DNA of 48,824 bases from a virus: positions 1 to 48,824 of IMG/VR virus record IMGVR_UViG_3300018481_000030, one strand, 5' to 3'. Made by a program: the position numbers and the translations under genes. This document shows positions 40,678 through 47,782 of this stretch, piece after piece (positions within the stretch are counted from its first letter, which is position 1; each line of letters starts with the position of its first letter). The notes beneath the pieces are model-generated. The model ran no database searches, had not been told where the DNA came from, and saw nothing but the letters and a program-made list of their open reading frames with translations.

Positions 40678-43600
40678 CGACTTCTTGGGATACGCAAGAC
40701 GCTGCGATCGGAATGCGCGACGTCATCGCCGCCATCGCCGACAAGCGCATCAACACTCTTCGTCCCGAGAGCAGCTACGCCGTCGTCCAGACGATCAACC
40801 GGGAGAACCGCTCGGCCACCGTCCTCTACATGGGAGACACCGAAGCGGTCTCCGTGAACCTGGGTTCGATCGAACCGGCCACGGTCGGTCAGACGGTCCG
40901 CATCGGCGGGATGCTCGGTCACCGCTACATCGAAGACGTGCTTGGCAACGCCATCATGTCGGGCAACGACTCCCGCTACGCCGAGACCGGCCACACCCAC
41001 GCTGGTGGCGGGGCCATCTCCCTCGCCATCAATGACCTGTCGGACGTCGATACGGCGACCAACCCGCCGACGGGAAGCTCGGTACTGGGCTTCAACAACG
41101 TCAACGGTCAGTGGCGCCCGGTCTCGATCGATCTCGGCACGGCCTACCTGCCGTTGACCGGCGGCACCGTCACCGGAGCCACGACCTTCAGTTCGACGCT
41201 GGCTGTCGGCACGACGCTGACGGTCGGCGGCGCCGTCACCGGCAACAGCTTCAGCGGTGTCGGTACCAACCTCACCAGTCTCAACGCCACCCAACTCCTG
41301 TCGGGAACCATCCCAGTCGGTCGCTTCCCGGCCACCATCGGTTCCAACACCACCGGCACCGCAGCCGCCTGGACGACCGGGCGTCTGCTGACGGTCGGCG
41401 GCGACATGACCGGCTCCGTCACTCTCAAGGGTGATGGCGACGTGACGCTCAATGTCGCCTTGCAGCCGAACTCCATCGACCTTGGCAACGACACGACGGG
41501 CAACTACGTCGCCCACATCATCGGCACGGCCAACCAGATCATCTCGAACACCGTGGTCGCTACTGAAGGCGCGACCCACACGCTGAGTCTTCCGCAGAGC
41601 ATCGGGATCAACTCGTCCCCGGTCTTCATGCGGGTCACCCTCGGGCAGACAACCGGCACCTCGCCGTTGGCGGTTACGTCCACGACGATGGTCAGCAACC
41701 TGACCGCCAACCACCTGGGGTTGGTCGGCCAGGATGCTGCGTTCTTCCGGAACGCAGGCAATCTCAACGCGGGCACTGTCCCCGGCACTCTTCTGTCGGG
41801 CGCCTACACCGGCATCACGGGCGTCGGGACGTTGACCACCCTGAGCGTCACTGGCGTGGCGACGCTGGGGGCCAACTCCACCATCGCCGGTCAGACCGTC
41901 TGGCACGCCGGGAACGACGGTGCTGGGTCTGGCTTGGATGCCGGTCTTCTCGGCGGTGTGCTTCCTGCCGGGTACGCCTCCACCAACGTCGTTGAGTCCT
42001 TGATGGGCGACCTGTTGGCGGTCGGCCTCTACGACGCCGCCTCTTACAGCGGCCAGAAGTTCAACTTGCTGTTCGACCGGACGGCCAGTCAGAGCATGAC
42101 GGGGTTCACGTCGCCTACCGGCGACCACATCATCGACTACCGGGTGGCGCTCGACATGCCGGTCATCCCGCAGGCCGACGTGACGACGAGCAACCACCGT
42201 CGCTGGATCTTCCACAACGCCAACAACAGTGTGTACTTGCAGGTGCAGCGCACCGGGGACGACGACTACCTCGACCGCGCCATCAGCGCGGTCTCGACAC
42301 CCACGACGGCGACGCTGGCGCTCCCGTCTTCCTTCACGGTCCGCATGCGCGTCCGCAAGACGATCCTGAACAGCGTCACGGAGCGAGTGATCATTCGCCA
42401 CGGCACTGCTGCTGGCCTCGCCGGGTTCCAGATCGCGATGCAGGACGGCAAGCTCATCCTGAAGGTGACGGGTGTCAGCGGAACGCCGACCGCCACCCTG
42501 GATGTCCTCACGGCGCTTGAGTTGGACGCCGTCTCCGGGACTGCCAACGACACGGACTTCTACGTTGCGGTCGTTATCAACCTGGCGGGAACCACCGTCA
42601 CGGCTCGCGGCTGGGGTTCGCCCGACGGCGACAACTGGGCGGTTGCCGCAGCGGTGAAGTCGATTGCCTTTGCTCCCACTTCGCTGTACCAGAGCGCGGT
42701 CCTGTGGGTGGGCGGCGAATCCGCTGGTACCGCTTGGGATGGTCGGATCTACTGGGTCGACATCGTGGCCGACGACGACCCCAACGGGTCGGTCGCTGCA
42801 CTGCGAGTCAAGTTCGATGCCTCTGATCATGTCTTCGGTGGCGCGGCCACCTTCACTGATCCGCGCAACTACGAGTGGACGGCGTCGTCGGCCACCGCCT
42901 TCGTGAACTCCACCTATGAGGTTCGCTCTCAGGTGCAGACGTCCACCGGTACGTGGGGGGCCAACAGCGCCAGTATCGGGTACTTCAACAACGTCGGCCG
43001 CCTCTTCCACCTGAAGCTGGGTTGGCTCCCGGCGTCGGATTCCGTCACGGTCGCCTGGCGCTATGGCGATGATGTCACCCTGGACGCGGCGACCCCAGCG
43101 TTCACCACCGTGACTCAGGCGGCGACCACTGGCTCCACGCTCACCATCATCGGCGCCGTCACCTTCGGCCAGGGACTCGATGTGGCGGTCAACACGAGCT
43201 TCGGTGGCCTCATGCACCAGGCTCGCTTCCTCAAGAACGGCGTGGCTCTCCTGGATGTCAGGAGCACGAACTTGACGGCGGTCGGCCAGACATCGTTCAC
43301 CCCCACGATCGGTCCGACGATGACGCTCAGTTCCAACACGATGTCGATCACGACGATGCCAAGGCCACTGTGGGCGGAAGGCCCGAACGTCTACCGCCAC
43401 AACATGTACTGGATCGTCGCCTCGCCGGGCGAACTTGGCTTCATCGACAGCGACTACTCCGGCCGCTACGACGTCAGCACCGACGAAGCGGTGATGATGG
43501 CGAACGGCGACTGGGTGATCGCCGTGGATCCGGTGTTCGGATCGCCGGGTCACGAAGAGGGCGCCAACCTGACCCTCGATCAGGTGACCTTCCAGTACAT

Positions 43601-45767
43601 CCCGTTCTCCACCGAGTCGTACGTCCAGGCCGAGATCCAGCTTCACACGAGTGACAAACTGGATCCGCACTCTGCTGCCGGGTACCTCAAGGTCGTCGCT
43701 GCCAACTCGCTCTACGCGCCGATCATCCACACCCACGCCGCGGAGATCTCCAGCTTCATCGACCTCCACACCCAGGAGAGCAATCCGCATCCGATCTATC
43801 TGACTCAGGCTGAGGCTGATGGCTTGTACCTCGGCCCCGAAGACGTGCAGCCCTACGAACCGCAAGGCGCTGTTCTGGCTCACGAGCAGAAGCCCGACCC
43901 GCACCCGGTGTACGTCACCCACGCCGAAGGCAACGCCGCCTTCGCTGTGGTCACGCACGCTCACGCAGAGTTCGCGCAGGCGGGGCACACGCACCCGACC
44001 GATTACGAAGTGCTCGCGACGGACGGCGCCCAGAGTGCCCGCGTCTTCATCGGTGATGACGCTCCGGTGAACCCCCGCATCGGGGACCTGTGGGTGCAGA
44101 CCTTCGATATCTCCCTCCAGGCGCCGCCCGCTCCGACGGGCCTGGTCGTCAGCGCGACCACTCCGACGACGATCACGCTCACTTGGACTACGTTCGATTC
44201 TTCTGTGGCCCAGAACAGCGTGCAGGTCGAACGTTCGGCGGACGGCGTAACCGGTTGGGCGCAAGTCTTCTCCGACTCGATCGCCCCCTACGCCACGACC
44301 TTCACCGACACGGGCAGGGCCGAGCGCACCACGTACTTCTACAGGGTGCGGGCGGTCAACGCGACCAGCGTCGGCGCGTGGGGTTCCATCTCGGCGGCTA
44401 CGACCAATGCCCCTCCCACTGCTCCGGGCGGACTTGGCACGACGAACGTGTCCGCTACTGGCATCCGGTTGACCTGGGCGGCTGTCACTCCACCAGCCAA
44501 CGACCCGCTGCATGCCACGCTCCCGTATGAAGTGTTCCGCAATGGGGTCAGCCAGGGGGGCACGGCGGCCCTGTTCTGGGACCACACCGGACTCACGGAG
44601 AACACCACCTACACCCTGGGTGTCCGCTCCCGCGACAGCACGGACCTGTACTCCACCACCACCGTAGTGACGCCGACCACGTCGAATGGTCTTCCGCCAG
44701 CCCCCACCGGGCTGACGAGTCCGAGCAAGACCCACAACTCGATCAACACGTCCTGGACCGCCGTGTCCGGCATCACGGACTTCAACCGCTATCAGGTCTT
44801 CCGGGGTGGCGCCTTCATCGCCGACGTCTACACGACCAGCTACAACCACACCGGCCTCACCCCTTCGACCAGCTACTCCCTGGGTGTCCGCTCCGTGGAC
44901 AACGCCGGGGCGGTGTCCACGACCACGACGCTTACTCCCAACGTGACCACCAGCGTCAACCCGGACACCACGGGACCGGCAGCCCTGACGATCGACTCCT
45001 TCCAGCCCGAAGGCGACTACGGCCACATGTACGTCAGGTGGACTCAGGCGGAGGCCACGGCAGATACCAAGGCGTACGTGAACGTCAACGGTGCCGGATG
45101 GGTTACGAAGTACACCGGGGCTCTCCCGGCGACGTCGGGCCATTGGGTCGATCTCGGAACTTACGGTGCGGGCAACTCGATCCAGACGGTCGTCCACCAG
45201 TGGGATGCGGCCGGGAACGTCACCTGGGGCGATGTCAAGACGTACAACTTGGTGCCGAGTCCCACTCTCTTCACTCCGCACGCCGGAAGCTCCTGGCGAC
45301 CGACGAACGGCGGCGCGTGGAACCCGATCGGCAACGGTCGGCTGTACGTCGGATACTTCGACACTCCCAGTTGGAACTCCGTTGGATTCTTGTTCTACGG
45401 CACGGCCTTCTCCGACTGGTGGCAGACGGGCCGAACGATCACGCTGTCAAGGATCCATCTCGCCCGCTACGGATGCGGCAACGCGGTGCAGGATGCCGTC
45501 GATATGTACGTACACAGCATCGTGACCAAGCCCGCCGACGGCAACAACGTTGGTACGCCGTCTTACACCTGGATCGGCGGCCCTCCCATCGGCACCATCA
45601 ACCACTACGAGAAGAAGTGGATGAACTTCCCGATCGCCAACGCTCTGCAACTGATGGCCGGGACCTACCGCGGGGTCGCCTTCGCCAACGGCGGCAAGCC
45701 TTACTACTGCCTCCACCCCGCCGGGACGGAAGAGAACGGCAACATCGAGATCTACCACTATGGTTGA
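40674..45767 (+). CDS. Large fibre with FN3 domains and shared tip domain
   Basis: The protein has 1697 residues. Residues about 25-100 form an OB-like barrel (YAVVQTINRENRSATV) as seen in tail baseplate spikes. Threonine-rich shaft repeats follow to about 460, then a lectin-type sandwich near 525-725, and HxH and PHPxY repeats (about 1015-1110) like metal-binding trimer shafts. Four fibronectin type III-like domains run from 1149 to 1525. The last 170 residues resemble the C-terminal part of the protein at 24015-25238. GTG start overlapping the upstream stop. This is probably the main receptor-binding fibre. Confidence 0.7.
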   Translation: MTTSWDTQDAAIGMRDVIAAIADKRINTLRPESSYAVVQTINRENRSATVLYMGDTEAVSVNLGSIEPATVGQTVRIGGMLGHRYIEDVLGNAIMSGNDSRYAETGHTHAGGGAISLAINDLSDVDTATNPPTGSSVLGFNNVNGQWRPVSIDLGTAYLPLTGGTVTGATTFSSTLAVGTTLTVGGAVTGNSFSGVGTNLTSLNATQLLSGTIPVGRFPATIGSNTTGTAAAWTTGRLLTVGGDMTGSVTLKGDGDVTLNVALQPNSIDLGNDTTGNYVAHIIGTANQIISNTVVATEGATHTLSLPQSIGINSSPVFMRVTLGQTTGTSPLAVTSTTMVSNLTANHLGLVGQDAAFFRNAGNLNAGTVPGTLLSGAYTGITGVGTLTTLSVTGVATLGANSTIAGQTVWHAGNDGAGSGLDAGLLGGVLPAGYASTNVVESLMGDLLAVGLYDAASYSGQKFNLLFDRTASQSMTGFTSPTGDHIIDYRVALDMPVIPQADVTTSNHRRWIFHNANNSVYLQVQRTGDDDYLDRAISAVSTPTTATLALPSSFTVRMRVRKTILNSVTERVIIRHGTAAGLAGFQIAMQDGKLILKVTGVSGTPTATLDVLTALELDAVSGTANDTDFYVAVVINLAGTTVTARGWGSPDGDNWAVAAAVKSIAFAPTSLYQSAVLWVGGESAGTAWDGRIYWVDIVADDDPNGSVAALRVKFDASDHVFGGAATFTDPRNYEWTASSATAFVNSTYEVRSQVQTSTGTWGANSASIGYFNNVGRLFHLKLGWLPASDSVTVAWRYGDDVTLDAATPAFTTVTQAATTGSTLTIIGAVTFGQGLDVAVNTSFGGLMHQARFLKNGVALLDVRSTNLTAVGQTSFTPTIGPTMTLSSNTMSITTMPRPLWAEGPNVYRHNMYWIVASPGELGFIDSDYSGRYDVSTDEAVMMANGDWVIAVDPVFGSPGHEEGANLTLDQVTFQYIPFSTESYVQAEIQLHTSDKLDPHSAAGYLKVVAANSLYAPIIHTHAAEISSFIDLHTQESNPHPIYLTQAEADGLYLGPEDVQPYEPQGAVLAHEQKPDPHPVYVTHAEGNAAFAVVTHAHAEFAQAGHTHPTDYEVLATDGAQSARVFIGDDAPVNPRIGDLWVQTFDISLQAPPAPTGLVVSATTPTTITLTWTTFDSSVAQNSVQVERSADGVTGWAQVFSDSIAPYATTFTDTGRAERTTYFYRVRAVNATSVGAWGSISAATTNAPPTAPGGLGTTNVSATGIRLTWAAVTPPANDPLHATLPYEVFRNGVSQGGTAALFWDHTGLTENTTYTLGVRSRDSTDLYSTTTVVTPTTSNGLPPAPTGLTSPSKTHNSINTSWTAVSGITDFNRYQVFRGGAFIADVYTTSYNHTGLTPSTSYSLGVRSVDNAGAVSTTTTLTPNVTTSVNPDTTGPAALTIDSFQPEGDYGHMYVRWTQAEATADTKAYVNVNGAGWVTKYTGALPATSGHWVDLGTYGAGNSIQTVVHQWDAAGNVTWGDVKTYNLVPSPTLFTPHAGSSWRPTNGGAWNPIGNGRLYVGYFDTPSWNSVGFLFYGTAFSDWWQTGRTITLSRIHLARYGCGNAVQDAVDMYVHSIVTKPADGNNVGTPSYTWIGGPPIGTINHYEKKWMNFPIANALQLMAGTYRGVAFANGGKPYYCLHPAGTEENGNIEIYHYG

Positions 45768-45783
45768 GTGTTAGAAATAATGC

Positions 45784-45789
45784 TAGGTT
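45784..45789 (+). promoter_or_regulatory. Possible -10 box before HNH gene
   Basis: TAGGTT lies eight bases before ATG 45798. There is no Shine-Dalgarno sequence and only a weak -35. A leaderless transcript is possible. Confidence 0.3.
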
Positions 45790-45797
45790 CTCTCGGT

Positions 45798-46259
45798 ATG
45801 ACTCGACCAGCGGTAGAAGACTTTGAGCGGTTGGCTGCCATCGAGACTGATGAGTGTGTGGTGTGGGAGGGTGCTCGCTGGAAGAACGGCTACGGCATGG
45901 TGAAGAACTACAACACCGGGAAGCTTGGACGCGTTCATGTCATGGCTCTTGAACTACGCGTGCCGCGTCCATTCTTCGGTGCGTGGGCGTTGCACGGTGA
46001 ATGCCACAACCGAGCCTGCATGAACTACCGCCACCTCTACTGGGGGGATGCCAAGCGGAACCAGAACGACCGGAAGCGGGACGGCACAGCTTCGGTCAAC
46101 CGAGGCGAGGCGAACGGAAGAGCAACCTTGACGGAGGCGGAGGTGGCCGAGATCCGAGCGGCGGCGGCGACGGGTGAGTTGCAGAAATCGATCGCCAAGC
46201 GATTCGGTCGGTCACAGGGGAACATCTCCATGATCCACACGCGCAAGATCTGGAAGTAA
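45798..46259 (+). CDS. HNH endonuclease (homing type)
   Basis: The protein has 153 residues. The HNH core is clear: H47 on a strand (RVHVMALE), C69-H70 and C74 with N-Y-R-H79-L, then W-G-D, N88 and a D-R-K-R-D-G segment. A C-terminal helix-turn-helix (about 110-153, LTEAEVAEI and then QGNISMIH) would give DNA recognition. This is the common freestanding homing-endonuclease form of actinophages. It lies between two fibre genes. ATG 45798 is favoured by the HNH family start; ATG 45780 and GTG 45768 are in frame upstream. Confidence 0.85.
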   Translation: MTRPAVEDFERLAAIETDECVVWEGARWKNGYGMVKNYNTGKLGRVHVMALELRVPRPFFGAWALHGECHNRACMNYRHLYWGDAKRNQNDRKRDGTASVNRGEANGRATLTEAEVAEIRAAAATGELQKSIAKRFGRSQGNISMIHTRKIWK

Positions 46260-46262
46260 GAC

Positions 46263-46799
46263 ATGGCATCAAGAATCAGCAGATTCGCAGCGAACTCGAC
46301 TTGGGTCGAAGTCATCGACGGGGACGACCTGTTGGCGGCCGACGTCGCCCTGGACGGCCGCCTGGACACCCTGGAAGCTGCCGACATCGCCCTCGACGGT
46401 CGCCTTGACACCCTGGAGGCGGCCGACATCGCCCTGGATGGCCGCCTGGATGTCTTGGAAGCCGTCCCCACTTGGACGGCGGTGACACTTATCAACAACT
46501 GGATCAACTACGGCTCCGGCGGCTACAGCGATCTCAAGTACTGCAAGATCAGATACGTCGTCTACCTCCAGGGGACGATTAGAGGTAACGGCTCGCCCGC
46601 CGCCACTAACCCCCATTTCGCGACGTTGCCGGTCGGAATCAGACCTCTCACAAGTATTCAGATTCCGATCCGGGTCGACACCGAGCCAGCCACCTACATC
46701 GACATCAGCTCCGGTACCGGGGCGATCTCGATGCAGGGTCACACGGCGAACGCCACCTTTGGTGCGGCGTCCATCGCTGTGAGCTTCCTCGTCTTGTGA
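46263..46799 (+). CDS. Short trimeric-type tail fibre
   Basis: The protein has 178 residues. Residues 1-22 are a likely attachment segment. Residues about 25-66 contain three copies of the 14-residue unit AADIALDGRLDTLE (42-bp DNA repeats), which form two heptads each and so suggest a coiled-coil stalk. Residues 70-178 have a compact beta head (W-T-A-V-x-L-I-N-N-W, then Y-x-K-x-R-Y-V-V-Y-L-Q-G and T-L-P-x-G-x-R-P), a form seen in receptor-binding tips. The head would contact the cell surface. Confidence 0.65.
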   Translation: MASRISRFAANSTWVEVIDGDDLLAADVALDGRLDTLEAADIALDGRLDTLEAADIALDGRLDVLEAVPTWTAVTLINNWINYGSGGYSDLKYCKIRYVVYLQGTIRGNGSPAATNPHFATLPVGIRPLTSIQIPIRVDTEPATYIDISSGTGAISMQGHTANATFGAASIAVSFLVL

Positions 46800-46807
46800 C
46801 TTCAAGT

Positions 46808-46813
46808 TAGGAT
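46808..46813 (+). promoter_or_regulatory. Possible -10 box before 46822
   Basis: TAGGAT lies eight bases before the ATG; the -35 region (TTCCTC at 46785) is poor. It could start a lysis-region transcript. Confidence 0.3.
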
Positions 46814-46821
46814 CGATCGCG

Positions 46822-47229
46822 ATGACCAACCAGATGCCCCACCAGGGACCCCATGATCACGACCACGGCCACGACCACCCGCAGATGCCGCCCCTGACCG
46901 TCCAAGCTCAGGACGTGATGGCGGAGGCGGTCCATGCTGGCGCCGAGCAGTGGCTCGCCCGCGAGTTCGTCGGCGGGCTCGTCGCCCTGGCCGACGCCCA
47001 CGGGGTGAACCCCGCCGACTTCCTGGCCGAGAAGTGCATGCTGCTGTCGCTTCGGGTCGCCCTGGCCGAGAGCGAGGTGGAGGTGCTCCGCACCCGGATC
47101 ACCGTTCTCGACAGCAAGCTGGCCGAGTGCGGCTGCGACGACACAAGTACTTCTGTTCAGCCGGACGAAATATTCACGGGCATTCCTCAAGATGTGCCGA
47201 GTACCAATAATGGTGACGGAACGACCTGA
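46822..47229 (+). CDS. Small protein with His-rich N-terminus
   Basis: The protein has 135 residues. Its first 22 residues hold seven histidines in a HDHDHGHDH-type run that could bind metal ions. A helical part follows (about 27-103) with a coiled-coil end (ALAESEVEVLRTRITVLDSKL), then a Cys pair (C-G-C) near 103-105 and an unordered tail. No family is recognised. It lies between fibre and endolysin genes and is coupled to 47229-47456 by an ATGA overlap. Confidence 0.55.
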   Translation: MTNQMPHQGPHDHDHGHDHPQMPPLTVQAQDVMAEAVHAGAEQWLAREFVGGLVALADAHGVNPADFLAEKCMLLSLRVALAESEVEVLRTRITVLDSKLAECGCDDTSTSVQPDEIFTGIPQDVPSTNNGDGTT

Positions 47230-47456
47230 TGGGTCCCTTCGTAACCATTTCTGGTGCTGCCGTTGATGCGACGTTGGTGATCGACGCATTGGTCGCCAAG
47301 GTCGGAGAACTGGCCCTGGAGAACGCTGCGCTACGGGCGCAGGTGGCCTCCTGGAGCGCCATCGCGCATGCCCAGGTGGTCGATGGCGTCCCGGAACCCG
47401 ATCGAGTCCCAGAGAGCCCTACAGGGGTGTCTCCGGAGATGTCCACGCTGCCCTGA
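47229..47456 (+). CDS. Small coiled-coil protein
   Basis: The protein has 75 residues. A helical part at residues 13-47 (VIDALVAKVGELALENAALRAQV) has the heptad spacing of a short coiled coil; the rest is Pro-rich. It starts in the stop of the previous gene. It might pair with the coiled coil of that protein, but no family is recognised. Confidence 0.5.
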   Translation: MGPFVTISGAAVDATLVIDALVAKVGELALENAALRAQVASWSAIAHAQVVDGVPEPDRVPESPTGVSPEMSTLP

Positions 47457-47545
47457 CAGCCACGCATGAGTGGCTGTGTGCCGCTCAGAGCCGCGTGGCC
47501 GACAACCCAGTCCCAGGAGGGCTCGAATCCTCCTAGGGGCACACA
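47457..47545 (+). ncRNA. Structured intergenic RNA candidate, not a standard tRNA
   Basis: A 7-bp hairpin (47457-47463 with 47470-47476) follows the stop. Next, an 8-bp perfect stem TGTGTGCC/GGCACACA (47475-47482 with 47538-47545) closes a 71-base element that holds a GCC-GCGT-GGC hairpin and a stem (CCCAGGAGG with CCTCCTAGG, one mismatch) whose loop GCTCGAAT is near a tRNA T-loop. The two large stems share bases and could be alternative. tRNA size is met but the T-stem is not next to the acceptor, so I do not call tRNA. A 38-codon frame (47466-47582) overlaps it and ends in ATGA at the next gene. Confidence 0.35.
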
Positions 47546-47578
47546 GAGAACCTTGCGAGCACCCAGAGAGGGGCCACA

Positions 47579-47782
47579 ATGAGCACCGGAGAGGACGAGA
47601 TCGGCGACATCGACGCCGACGACGTGTTCGATCCCGACGACGGGGACATCAACTGGGACAAGGTCGAGACCGTGCAGCAGCAGGTCGACGAGATCAACGC
47701 GATCGAGGACCCGGACGAACAACTGGTCGCCGCCGCCGAGTGGGCCAGCAATCTCGAAGGGGATGATTCCGTTGGGGAGTAA
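47579..47782 (+). CDS. Small acidic protein before endolysin
   Basis: The protein has 67 residues and is dominated by Asp and Glu (residues 4-30 and 40-66). A short helical part near 28-58 has some hydrophobics. GAGAGGGG lies before ATG. It overlaps the endolysin start by 20 bases. No family is recognised; it may act in lysis control or be a DNA mimic, but neither is shown. Confidence 0.5.
   Translation: MSTGEDEIGDIDADDVFDPDDGDINWDKVETVQQQVDEINAIEDPDEQLVAAAEWASNLEGDDSVGE

Noticed and set aside
40392-45281. Very long antisense open frame (about 1629 codons) under the fibre gene
   Set aside because: Long antisense frames arise from strong codon bias in G+C-rich genes; the Arg/Gly/Val/Asp-rich product has no domains, while the + strand has clear FN3 and tip domains.
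47475-47545. Standard tRNA gene
   Set aside because: Closing stem and size fit, but the T-arm is separated from the acceptor by extra bases, its loop would have eight bases, and no clean D or anticodon arm can be drawn.
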